Positions 7,625 to 15,194 of a stretch of 30,555 nt of DNA are shown here, in pieces. Below the pieces are notes generated by a model. That model did no database searches, was not told the DNA's origin, and saw only the letters and a list, made by a program, of their open reading frames with translations. Numbering within the stretch: position 1 is the stretch's first letter; every line of letters starts with the position of its first letter. The stretch covers positions 1-30,555 of the forward strand of contig QNZV01000039.1 in the NCBI GenBank assembly GCA_003978395.1, read 5' to 3'. The position numbers were made by a program, and so were the translations under genes. Source of the stretch: Sulfurovum sp. Its GTDB lineage: Bacteria; Campylobacterota; Campylobacteria; Campylobacterales; Sulfurovaceae.

Positions 7625-7629
7625 AAGGT
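7609..7629. terminator. Perfect palindrome spanning both convergent stop codons
   Basis: ACCTTCTAA and TTAGAAGGT form a 9-bp perfect stem with an AAA loop. The stem contains the TAG stops of both the coiled-coil gene (+) and folE (-). A bidirectional terminator or 3'-end protecting hairpin is likely; neither side has a T-tract. Confidence 0.6.
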
Positions 7630-8192
7630 GCAGGAGTATTAATGATATTATAAAACTCAGAACGTGTGCGTTGGTCACTTTTAAAGAGTCCACGCAATGC
7701 CGAGCTTACGGTTGTAGAGTTAATCTTCTGAACCCCTCGCATCTCCATACACATATGTCGTGCATGAAGTACCACGGCTACCCCTTTAGGATTAATACTC
7801 TGTGAAATTGCATCGGCTATCTGTTCTGTCATCTGCTCTTGAATCTGTAAACGTCTTGCAAAGACATTGACAATACGAGGAATTTTTGAAAGCCCTACCA
7901 CTTTACCATCGGGAATATAAGCTACATGTGCTCTACCTATAATTGGTAACATATGGTGTTCACAAGTTGAATAAAACTCAATATCTCTAACCACAACCAT
8001 CTCATCATTGGAAGAGGTAAAGAGTGCTTGACTCAAAATCTCTTTGGGGTCTTGATGATAGCCTTCAGTTAAAAAACTCCAAGCTTTTGCCACACGGGAA
8101 GGTGTTTTTAATAATCCTTCGCGTTCTGGATTCTCTCCTAGTAACTCTAAAACTTTTTTAATAGCAATTTCAAACTCTTTTGACTTATCCAT
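7614..8192 (-). CDS. folE: GTP cyclohydrolase I
   Basis: A 192-residue enzyme that converts GTP to dihydroneopterin triphosphate, the first step of tetrahydrofolate (and other pterin) synthesis. The zinc ligands are visible: Cys77 and His80 in STCEHHMLP and Cys148 in ARHMCMEMRG. The GLSKIPRIV and FARRLQIQEQMT blocks and the C-terminal ALRGLFKSD complete the family pattern, and the length is normal. The ATG at 8192 has GAGAG upstream. It is monocistronic here and convergent with the coiled-coil gene, overlapping it by 11 bases. Confidence 0.97.
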   Translation of the reverse strand: MDKSKEFEIAIKKVLELLGENPEREGLLKTPSRVAKAWSFLTEGYHQDPKEILSQALFTSSNDEMVVVRDIEFYSTCEHHMLPIIGRAHVAYIPDGKVVGLSKIPRIVNVFARRLQIQEQMTEQIADAISQSINPKGVAVVLHARHMCMEMRGVQKINSTTVSSALRGLFKSDQRTRSEFYNIINTPAPSNF

Positions 8193-8302
8193 AGTTTCTC
8201 TCTTCTATTCATTCTTTTATTTTTGATATATTAGCATCTTTTATGGTTATTATTGTATATTTCCAACTTAATATTAATTAAAAAAGAACATAAGGATTAT
8301 AT

Positions 8303-8812
8303 ATGCCATTATTAGACAGTTTTCGAGTAGACCATACAAAAATGCCTGCACCAGCCGTTAGAGTAGCAAAATCAATGACTACTCCAAGTGGAGATGATAT
8401 TACCGTTTTCGATTTACGTTTTTGCCGACCAAACCAAGATATTTTGAGTGAAAGAGGTATTCATACCCTAGAGCATCTTTTTGCAGGATTTATGAGAGAC
8501 CACTTAAACTCTAAAAAAGTAGAAATTATTGATTTATCTCCAATGGGATGTAGAACAGGGTTCTATATGTCACTTCTTGGTACACCTAAAGAGAAAAAGG
8601 TTGCTAAAGCTTGGAAAAAATCAATGATTGATGTTTTAAATGTTAGAAAACAGTCAGATATTCCTGAACTTAATATCTATCAATGTGGAACATATGAGAT
8701 GCATTCACTTGAAGAGGCAAAAAATATTGCCCAAGAGGTACTTGATCAAAAAATAGGAATTATGAGTAATAAAGATTTAAAACTTTCAAAGAAAAAACTT
8801 AAAGGGGTATAG
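8303..8812 (+). CDS. luxS: S-ribosylhomocysteine lyase
   Basis: A 169-residue metalloenzyme of the activated methyl cycle. It cleaves S-ribosylhomocysteine to homocysteine and DPD, the precursor of autoinducer-2. Metal ligands His54 and His58 are in HTLEH and Cys128 in IYQCGTYEMH; catalytic Glu57 and Cys83 (MGCRTGFY) are present. The ATG at 8303 follows AAGGAT at 8292-8297. The next gene starts immediately after its stop, so luxS heads a likely luxS-NifX-like-mnmD transcript. Confidence 0.97.
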   Translation: MPLLDSFRVDHTKMPAPAVRVAKSMTTPSGDDITVFDLRFCRPNQDILSERGIHTLEHLFAGFMRDHLNSKKVEIIDLSPMGCRTGFYMSLLGTPKEKKVAKAWKKSMIDVLNVRKQSDIPELNIYQCGTYEMHSLEEAKNIAQEVLDQKIGIMSNKDLKLSKKKLKGV

Positions 8813-9115
8813 ATGTTAATTTGGATTTGTGTTGATTCTAAAGATGAGAAGAGTGCGAAAATTACCAAAGTTATGGATGCTAAATATTGGGCATTGGTAG
8901 AGTTTGATGGAGGAGTAGCAAAAGGTACAACTTTTTATGATAATCGTGAAGATTACACAGACTGGGTTGACTTTATCATCATGAAAGATAAATATGAATC
9001 CTATATGGAATTTATGGATGAGGGTATGATGGTACTTATTGTGCGTAAAGAAGAGACAATAGAAGAGGTTAAAGAGGCTTTTGTATTTAAAGAGTTAGAT
9101 GAAGCAGGTCTTTAA
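8813..9115 (+). CDS. Small protein with NifX-like (dinitrogenase FeMo-co-type) fold
   Basis: A 100-residue cytosolic protein. Its ATG directly abuts the luxS stop and AAAGGGG near 8800 supplies the ribosome site. The order MLIWICVDSKD, SAKITKVMDAKYWALVEFDGG, VDFIIMKDKYESYMEFMDEGMMVLIV and EETIEEVKEAF parallels NifX/NifY-type domains: an opening strand, an xx-A-x-Y-F/W-x-x-x-x-D block, a central glycine segment and a final EEA helix. That assignment is by pattern only. No cysteine cluster or Fe-S motif is present. Its link to luxS and mnmD might reflect methyl-cycle or cofactor metabolism, or simple co-transcription. Confidence 0.6.
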   Translation: MLIWICVDSKDEKSAKITKVMDAKYWALVEFDGGVAKGTTFYDNREDYTDWVDFIIMKDKYESYMEFMDEGMMVLIVRKEETIEEVKEAFVFKELDEAGL

Positions 9116-9122
9116 ACCTTAG

Positions 9123-9890
9123 ATGTACAACGAAGCATTACGCTCTAAAAAAAAGCTTATTCTCTGTGAAGATGGGACAAATACCCTCTTTTCAGAGGAG
9201 TTTTCAGAACCTTATCACTCAACCAAAGATGGTGCATTACATGAGAGCTTAGAGAAACATGTAAAACCTGCTTTTCGTATAAAAAAAGAGTTATCTTCTT
9301 TGACTATTTTAGATTTATGTTTTGGTTTAGGCTACAATAGTTTTGCAACACTCTATTATATTAAAAAAAATAGACTGAACATAAAGGTGCATATACTCTC
9401 TCCTGAGTTTGATAAAGAACTTATTCACTCTTTAAAAAAATTTACCTATCCAAACGAGTTTAATGAACTAAAAGAGATTATCTATGAAGTAAGTCAAAAT
9501 TTATACTATGAAGATGAGCAGTTTAAAATAGAGATACTGTTAGGTGATGCAAGAGTCTCTGTTCCTAAAATAAAAAATAGAATAGATATTGTTTATCAAG
9601 ATGCTTTTTCTCCTACTCATAATCCCTTACTTTGGACAAGAGAATTTTTTACAGATATTGTCTCTATTAGTAAAGAGGATGTCATTTTAACAACATACTC
9701 TACTGCAGCCTCAACCCGTTTGGGACTTTATGAGAGTGGATTTCTTATTTTTATCCATTATGGAGAAAAAACCCGTTACTCTACTATTGCATCTACAAAA
9801 AGATTAAATGATTTAGAGTATATAGATATGGAGTTAAAAAAAGTTCGTAATCCCACAGCTAAAAGCTTTCGAGATAGAGACTTTATATAA
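9123..9890 (+). CDS. MnmC-like tRNA methyltransferase domain protein (MnmD/DUF752)
   Basis: A 255-residue SAM-dependent methyltransferase corresponding to the N-terminal half of bifunctional MnmC. That half methylates 5-aminomethyl-2-thiouridine at the wobble position of certain tRNAs. Signatures are GxxSTKDGALHES near the N-terminus, the SAM-binding block LDLCFGLGYNSFA, and YQDAFSPTHNPLLWTREFF. The FAD oxidase half of MnmC is absent, as in stand-alone MnmD. It follows the NifX-like gene by seven bases with only a weak ribosome site, so coupling is probable. Confidence 0.88.
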   Translation: MYNEALRSKKKLILCEDGTNTLFSEEFSEPYHSTKDGALHESLEKHVKPAFRIKKELSSLTILDLCFGLGYNSFATLYYIKKNRLNIKVHILSPEFDKELIHSLKKFTYPNEFNELKEIIYEVSQNLYYEDEQFKIEILLGDARVSVPKIKNRIDIVYQDAFSPTHNPLLWTREFFTDIVSISKEDVILTTYSTAASTRLGLYESGFLIFIHYGEKTRYSTIASTKRLNDLEYIDMELKKVRNPTAKSFRDRDFI

Positions 9891-9902
9891 GTTAATTATA
9901 TA
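9884..9902 (+). terminator. Weak AT-only hairpin at the end of mnmD
   Basis: TATATAA and TTATATA pair over seven bases with a five-base loop, followed by TTTT. The mnmD stop lies in the first arm. All pairs are A-T, so the structure is weak. Confidence 0.3.
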
Positions 9903-9993
9903 TTTTAAGCTATAGATTATTATTGATACTGCAAAATGTAACATAAATGTGAAATATAATATTTTGATGAATATCAATACTATTTTTGATTTA

Positions 9994-10037
9994 ATTACAC
10001 AATTATTACACAATTATGGGTTAATTTTTCTTATAAA
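9994..10037 (+). promoter_or_regulatory. Activator-type promoter: two 11-bp direct repeats plus -10
   Basis: ATTACACAATT occurs twice in direct tandem (9994-10004 and 10005-10015). TATAAA at 10032-10037 is a good -10; the place for a -35 (about 10009-10014) is inside the second repeat. A start near 10044 would give a short leader with AAGGA at 10056-10060. Tandem 11-bp units overlapping the -35 are typical of OmpR/PhoB-family activation. Confidence 0.55.
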
Positions 10038-10065
10038 GTAATCTAAATTGTTAAAAAGGAATTTT

Positions 10066-10854
10066 TTGAAAAAAATTATGAAAGTTTCTCTTATAGTATT
10101 GACTCTACCCATTCTGTTTTCGGGATGTATGCAAGAGAAGGCATCAAAAGTTACCCCAAGTTCTAAAGATACAAATCATACTAAAACAAGTAAGCAAGAG
10201 ATAAAAATCTTAGAAAATATCTCTAAAGAAGAACTTCTTCAAACTAACAATGGTATTAAACTTATTCCAAATACAAATCAAAACAATATTGCAATAGAAG
10301 AGTCAACTCTTCTTGATGAATTAGCACTTAATATTCAAAATAGTATGGATATGGACTTATATGGAAATCAAGAGTTAACTACAGAATCTATTGAAGTAGG
10401 AGACAATTGGATACCATTTACAAAAGAAGATGAAATTTTAGAAACAGCAAAAGAGTATCTAGGAGTAGAGTATGTTTGGGCTGCAAATGGACCATACGCA
10501 TTTGACTGTTCGGGTTATACTAAATATGTTTTTAAACAAAATGGGATTACGATACCTCGCTACTCAGGTAATCAAGCAAATGTAGGAATGAAAGTTTCAT
10601 TTGATGAATTACAAGAGGGAGATTTGGTCTTTTTTGATACAACAAAAAAATTTCATAAAAGAGTAAATCATGTAGGTATTTACATTGGAAATAACCAGTT
10701 TATTCATGCCAGTTCAGCAAAAAAAAGAGTAACTATTACTTCATTTTCTGAAAAGAAATTTTATAAGAAGAGATTTTTACTTGGAAGAAGAGTTATCAAT
10801 ACTGATACAAGTTTTGCCTCATATAATAATTTAGAAAACGTGCATACCAACTAA
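10066..10854 (+). CDS. NlpC/P60 cell-wall peptidase lipoprotein
   Basis: A 262-residue lipoprotein if it starts at the TTG at 10066, five bases after AAGGA (10056-10060). A further in-frame TTG at 10048 precedes that ribosome site and is unlikely. The lipobox is LFSGC (Cys21). After a Thr/Ser/Lys/Asn-rich linker comes an NlpC/P60 domain from about residue 120 with catalytic Cys148 (FDCSGY), His202 (NHVGIYIG) and His214 (FIHASS). Such enzymes cleave the gamma-D-Glu-diaminopimelate bond or other peptidoglycan stem links. It is a single gene behind a regulated-looking promoter and ends in a terminator shared with the convergent gene. Confidence 0.92.
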   Translation: MKKIMKVSLIVLTLPILFSGCMQEKASKVTPSSKDTNHTKTSKQEIKILENISKEELLQTNNGIKLIPNTNQNNIAIEESTLLDELALNIQNSMDMDLYGNQELTTESIEVGDNWIPFTKEDEILETAKEYLGVEYVWAANGPYAFDCSGYTKYVFKQNGITIPRYSGNQANVGMKVSFDELQEGDLVFFDTTKKFHKRVNHVGIYIGNNQFIHASSAKKRVTITSFSEKKFYKKRFLLGRRVINTDTSFASYNNLENVHTN

Positions 10855-10858
10855 AAAT

Positions 10859-10890
10859 AAAAGTATATTTTCTTACGAAAAGATACTTTT
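10859..10890. terminator. Bidirectional hairpin with the opposite gene's stop codon in its loop
   Basis: AAAAGTAT-A-TTTTC (10859-10872) pairs with GAAAA-G-ATACTTTT (10877-10890), with one mismatch in 14. On the minus strand the four-base loop is GTAA, where TAA is the stop of the PAS gene, and the arm is followed by TTTTATTTTT. That gives an intrinsic terminator for the minus-strand gene and a plausible one for the NlpC gene. Confidence 0.7.
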
Positions 10891-11436
10891 AAAAGAACTT
10901 AGTAAAATAGCTATTATTCCTTTTGGTCGAATAAGCTCCTCTAAAAATTCATCATAAGAGACCCCTTTCTCTTCTAAAAAAGATTCTAAATAAGATAATG
11001 AACCTTTTATTCCATGTTTCTTTTCAATATCTAACATTGTCTCATATAAAATCTCTATCTCTTCAATAACTTGATTTGGAGCAGATCGTCTAAAAGAGGT
11101 AAATGATTCAATTTCTCCTTGATGGTTTCGTTTAATAGAAAAATCTGCAATAACCCAATAGTACTCACCACTTTTTGCTAAATTTTTAATTACTCCTGAA
11201 ACCTCACGTCCCATTTTCAAGGAGTTCCAAATTAAAAAGAAAATAGCTCTTGGCATATCAGGATGCCTTGATACATTATGAGGCATCCCCATTAACTCTT
11301 TTTCTGAATATCCCGATATTTCAGAAAAATTTTTATTGACAAAAAGGATGTTACCTTTTGTATCTGTTTTACTTACAATGAATTTCTTTTTAGAAAAGAC
11401 TATCTCTTTATCAAGAACAATTGGTCTATATATCAT
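10873..11436 (-). CDS. CetB/Aer-like PAS redox-sensor protein
   Basis: A 187-residue soluble protein. Residues about 20-125 are a PAS domain with the Aer/CetB signature HNVSRHPDMP (53-62) and YYWVIADFSI near 103. In Aer and in Campylobacter CetB this PAS type binds FAD and senses redox state for energy taxis, with CetB passing its signal to a separate membrane transducer, CetA. The C-terminal 60 residues are mostly helical and end in a hydrophobic stretch (IIAILLSSFKSIF) that could touch a membrane or partner. No CetA or methyl-accepting protein gene is adjacent. Only a weak AAGG precedes the ATG. CetB is about 165 residues, so the length fits. Confidence 0.82.
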   Translation of the reverse strand: MIYRPIVLDKEIVFSKKKFIVSKTDTKGNILFVNKNFSEISGYSEKELMGMPHNVSRHPDMPRAIFFLIWNSLKMGREVSGVIKNLAKSGEYYWVIADFSIKRNHQGEIESFTSFRRSAPNQVIEEIEILYETMLDIEKKHGIKGSLSYLESFLEEKGVSYDEFLEELIRPKGIIAILLSSFKSIFS

Positions 11437-11682
11437 ATCTACTATTACCTTATAATTTCTCCACTTATTCTAGCTAACTATTTATAAAATCATCATTTAA
11501 AAAAATATATTTTATATTATAATAATATTTAAAAACAAAAAATATATTTTATAAAAAATTAATATTAAAAATTAAATTAATTAGCACAATTATAATTAAA
11601 AACAAAAAAAAATAAAAAATAAGTATATCTTTTTTCTATTTTATATGATAAACTGTAAGTATATACTAATGAAAGGTGTCTC
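11437..11682. other. Divergent AT-rich promoter region
   Basis: About 246 bases between the PAS gene and the first metalloprotease gene. TATGAT at 11644-11649 is a candidate -10 for the protease gene. CTGTAAGTATATA (11653-11665) recurs upstream of the second protease gene at 13369-13381. AAAGG at 11672-11676 is the ribosome site. No ORF is seen. Confidence 0.45.
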
Positions 11683-13341
11683 ATGCTTCAAAAAAAACTT
11701 AGTTTTTTATCTTTAGTTTTTTTATTGTTTTTTACAGTTGGATGTAGTAATATCTCACCCGTAGAAGAGGGTGAAGGTATTAAAATTTCAGGTACTATTA
11801 CTTATGATAGAGTTCCTGTTAAAGAAGGGAATTATGGTCTTATTAGTTTAGATTACAATAATATTCAAAGAGTTACAGGAAAAAATCTTTATATTAAAGT
11901 AGTTGATAAAAATGGCTTACTCTTATATACAACCAGCTCAAATAATAGAGGGGAATATACTGTTTATGTTCCTGAAAACACACCTGTTAAAATTCGTGTA
12001 TATGCTAGAATGTATAAAAAAGAGGCGTGGGATGTCTCTGTTGTTGATAATACCAATATGAAAGCTACTTATGTTATGGAAGGGTCGTTAATAGATAGTG
12101 GAACAACATCAAGTATTAGGAATTTACATGCCTCTTCTGGTTGGGATGGAGAGGCTTATTCTGGAGCTAGAAATGCTGCACCTTTTGCTATTTTAGATAG
12201 TATTAATACTGTTATGCAAAAAGTGATTAAAGCAGATTCAAATCTTATTTTTCCTCAATTGACAGTAAATTGGTCTGTAAATAATGTAGCAGTAGGAGGA
12301 GATAGAAGTATTGGACAAATTGTTACTTCTAATTACGATGGAGAGAATAATTTATGGATTTTGGGAGATGCAAATTCAGATACTGATGAGTATGATGACC
12401 ATATTATTATTCATGAGTGGGGTCATTTTTTTGAAGATAAATTTTCACGTTCAGACAGTATAGGTGGACCACACTCATCAGGTGACTCTTTGGATATTCG
12501 TGTTGCTTTTGGAGAAGGGTGGGGAAATGCTCTCTCTGCTATAGCAACAGATAATCCTATCTATTTCGATACAGCAGGATATGGTCAAGGTTCAGGTTGG
12601 TCAATGAATATAGAGTCTGCTCAACATGAAAATCCAGGTTGGTTTTCAGAAGCTTCTGTGCAACGTATTCTTTATGATTTGTACGATGACAATCAAGATG
12701 GAAATGATAATCTCAGTTTAGGATTCAAACCTATATTTGAGGCAATGGTTTCCAAAGAGAGAAATACTCCTGCTTTTACCAGTATTTTTTCATTTATTCA
12801 TGCTCTAAAATCTGAAAACCCCTCTAAGTCATATGAAATTGATCAAGTTGTTGCCTCAGAACAGATTGCATCTATCTTGGATGAGTATGGAACTTATCGT
12901 TCTAATTTAGCTGGAGGAATGTATACTACACCTATCTATAGAGACTTAAAAGTAGGAAAACAGATTACACAGTGTAATCAAAATCAATATGGAGTCTATA
13001 ATAAACTTGGAAATCGTACTTTTATTAAAGTAAGTATTGATAGAACAGGATTCTATATTTTTGATGCACAACCTTATGGTGGTACTTATGGAGACCCAGA
13101 TATTGTTATTTATAAAGCAGAGTATCCCGTTAAGTCTATGGGAATGTCTCCACTAGAAGGTACAAATTCAGATAGCTTAGCCATTAACTTAACCTCTGGA
13201 AAATATCTTGTAGAGGTTTATGATGCCTCTTTTAATAATAGCTGTTTTATTGTCAAACTTAATAAAGAGTCAGGAGCATATAAACCTGTAATGTCAAAAG
13301 GGCAGATACAGAGAAAACCATTAAGAATGCCTCAATATTAA
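11683..13341 (+). CDS. Secreted zinc metalloprotease-like lipoprotein (gluzincin type)
   Basis: A 552-residue lipoprotein with signal FFTVGC (Cys21). Domains in order: a carboxypeptidase-regulatory-like beta domain at about 30-135 (ISGTITYDRVPV, RGEYTVYVPENTPVKIRVYARM), a peptidase core, and a C-terminal PPC-like beta domain at about 425-525 ending in GKYLVEVYDASF. The core has HEWGH at 244-248 (His244, Glu245, His248) and the probable third zinc ligand Glu278 in FGEGWGNALSA, a spacing like the HExxH...GEGW of M36 fungalysins. Cys431 and Cys521 may form a disulfide. I know no named family for the whole protein. A paralogue follows directly. The substrate is unknown; anchoring in a membrane facing the periplasm or surface is inferred. 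Confidence 0.82.
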   Translation: MLQKKLSFLSLVFLLFFTVGCSNISPVEEGEGIKISGTITYDRVPVKEGNYGLISLDYNNIQRVTGKNLYIKVVDKNGLLLYTTSSNNRGEYTVYVPENTPVKIRVYARMYKKEAWDVSVVDNTNMKATYVMEGSLIDSGTTSSIRNLHASSGWDGEAYSGARNAAPFAILDSINTVMQKVIKADSNLIFPQLTVNWSVNNVAVGGDRSIGQIVTSNYDGENNLWILGDANSDTDEYDDHIIIHEWGHFFEDKFSRSDSIGGPHSSGDSLDIRVAFGEGWGNALSAIATDNPIYFDTAGYGQGSGWSMNIESAQHENPGWFSEASVQRILYDLYDDNQDGNDNLSLGFKPIFEAMVSKERNTPAFTSIFSFIHALKSENPSKSYEIDQVVASEQIASILDEYGTYRSNLAGGMYTTPIYRDLKVGKQITQCNQNQYGVYNKLGNRTFIKVSIDRTGFYIFDAQPYGGTYGDPDIVIYKAEYPVKSMGMSPLEGTNSDSLAINLTSGKYLVEVYDASFNNSCFIVKLNKESGAYKPVMSKGQIQRKPLRMPQY

Positions 13342-13444
13342 AAAGATATACAATTTATTTACAATTATCTGTAAGTATATAAATTATTATCTAAAATAAT
13401 ATGGTAAAGTATCATATTAATAAAATCTTAAACTAAGGACAGTT

Positions 13445-15154
13445 GTGATATTTCGTAAACTTTATCTTTTTATACTTATTTTTCTATCGAGCCTCTCACT
13501 TGAGGCAGTAGAGATTTCAGGAACCATTCATTATGAACGTGTTCATGCTCAACATATGGGAGAGTCTTCTCTATTAGACTATTCAAACATTACACAAGAA
13601 ACAGCTAAACAAGTGATGGTTGTAGCTATTGACCGTTCATACAATTTAGTTGACTCTACTTTCACAAATGATAAAGGTATCTATACTCTATCTAATATTC
13701 CAAGCAATAGTGATGTAAAAATTCGTGTCTATGCAAAAATGGAAAAACAAAATAAATGGGATCTTAAGGTAATAGACAATACAGATAGTGATGCACTCTA
13801 TGGTATTGAAGGTAATTTTGCAAATAGTGGAGTGTCTAACTCTCATCGTAACCTTACTGCCTCAGCATATTATAAAAACTCCCCTCCTTTTGCCATACTT
13901 GATTCTATATATTTAGCGATGAGTAGAGTTCTTGATGTTGATAGTAATATTAATTTTCCTGCATTAAAACTAAATTGGTCTACGAATAACATCTCTTCAG
14001 GAACCTACTATGATGGGATAGATAAGATTATGTTACAAGGAGATCAACAAGGAGATAGTGATGAATACGATGACCATATTGTTATTCATGAGTGGGGTCA
14101 TTATTTTGAAAGAAGTTTTTCTCGAGCTGATAATATAGGTGGTAGACATGGTTCAGGAGAGTATTTGGATATTCGTGTTGCTTTTGGAGAAGGATTTGGA
14201 AATGCACTATCAGCAATCATAACAGATGACCCTATCTATTTTGATACAATTGGAAATAATGGATGGAATATGAATATTGAGCATGCTATACATGAAACTC
14301 CAGGTTGGTTCTCGGAAGCTTCTACTCAACGTATACTTTATGATTTATACGATAATAATAGTGATGGAGCAGACAAGCTCTCTTTAGGATTTAAACCTAT
14401 CTATAAAACATTGGTCAATGGTCAAAGAAATACTCCTGCTTTTACCAGTATTTTTTCATTTATTACTGAGTTAAAAAAAGTAAATCCAAATGCTACAGCT
14501 AAGATTGATGATATTGTTGCAGATGAAAATATTGCTACTATTGAAGATATTTATGGCTCCAATCGTGTTTCAAATCTTGAAGAGGATTCTCTCCCACTTT
14601 ATAGAGAATTAATAGTAGATAAAACTATTGGAGATATTTGTAGTATGAATTATTACGGAAATTATAATAAATTGGATAATCACAAATATGTACGTTTTCA
14701 CATTAATAAAAATGATACATACCCTATTCAAATAAAACAATCAAATGGTAAAAGTTCTGATCCAGAATTTGCTCTTTTTAAAACATCTCCTTTTGAAAAG
14801 GTATCAATAAATGAAAGTGGAAAATTAGGTATTGAAAAAGCCAGTTTAGCTTTAACAACTGGAGATTATCTATTGGATATATATGATGCAAATAAGCTTG
14901 ACAAGGCATGCTTTTCCGTATCTGTTGGAAAAGTTACAAGTATAAAAGATTCAAATAATAGTGATAATAATAATTCAGATGATAATAATTCAACTGATAA
15001 TTCAACTGATAATTCAAGTAGTACCAATTTAACTGGTAATCATACCTCTGTCGTTGGATTTAGTTTACCTGACAATCTTTTTTTAGCAACCCTGATTCTA
15101 CTGACTATACTCTTTATTCCTCTTTTTTTTATACGAAAAGAACTAAAACTATAG
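13445..15154 (+). CDS. Secreted zinc metalloprotease-like protein with C-terminal membrane tail
   Basis: A 569-residue paralogue of the preceding gene with the same order of domains. It uses an ordinary Sec signal (LFILIFLSSLSLEA) instead of a lipobox. Zinc site: HEWGH at 215-219 and Glu249 in FGEGFGNALSA, with the same 29-residue gap as its neighbour. The PPC-like domain keeps the Cys pair (Cys399, Cys489). Unlike the paralogue it carries an Asn/Ser/Asp/Thr-rich linker (about 502-535), then a hydrophobic helix (about 543-562) and the basic end RKELKL, the layout of C-terminal sorting or anchoring tails. The GTG start has AAGGA five bases upstream. Substrate unknown. Confidence 0.82.
   Translation: MIFRKLYLFILIFLSSLSLEAVEISGTIHYERVHAQHMGESSLLDYSNITQETAKQVMVVAIDRSYNLVDSTFTNDKGIYTLSNIPSNSDVKIRVYAKMEKQNKWDLKVIDNTDSDALYGIEGNFANSGVSNSHRNLTASAYYKNSPPFAILDSIYLAMSRVLDVDSNINFPALKLNWSTNNISSGTYYDGIDKIMLQGDQQGDSDEYDDHIVIHEWGHYFERSFSRADNIGGRHGSGEYLDIRVAFGEGFGNALSAIITDDPIYFDTIGNNGWNMNIEHAIHETPGWFSEASTQRILYDLYDNNSDGADKLSLGFKPIYKTLVNGQRNTPAFTSIFSFITELKKVNPNATAKIDDIVADENIATIEDIYGSNRVSNLEEDSLPLYRELIVDKTIGDICSMNYYGNYNKLDNHKYVRFHINKNDTYPIQIKQSNGKSSDPEFALFKTSPFEKVSINESGKLGIEKASLALTTGDYLLDIYDANKLDKACFSVSVGKVTSIKDSNNSDNNNSDDNNSTDNSTDNSSSTNLTGNHTSVVGFSLPDNLFLATLILLTILFIPLFFIRKELKL
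14990..15013 (+). repeat. 12-bp tandem repeat in the linker of the second metalloprotease
   Basis: TCAACTGATAAT occurs twice in succession, encoding STDN-STDN, within a longer GATAAT/AATTCA-rich section that codes for the flexible linker before the membrane tail. The repeat is in frame, so slippage would change linker length only. Confidence 0.75.
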
Positions 15155-15194
15155 TAAAATAAAATATAAAGATTTTATCTAAAAAGGAAATATT

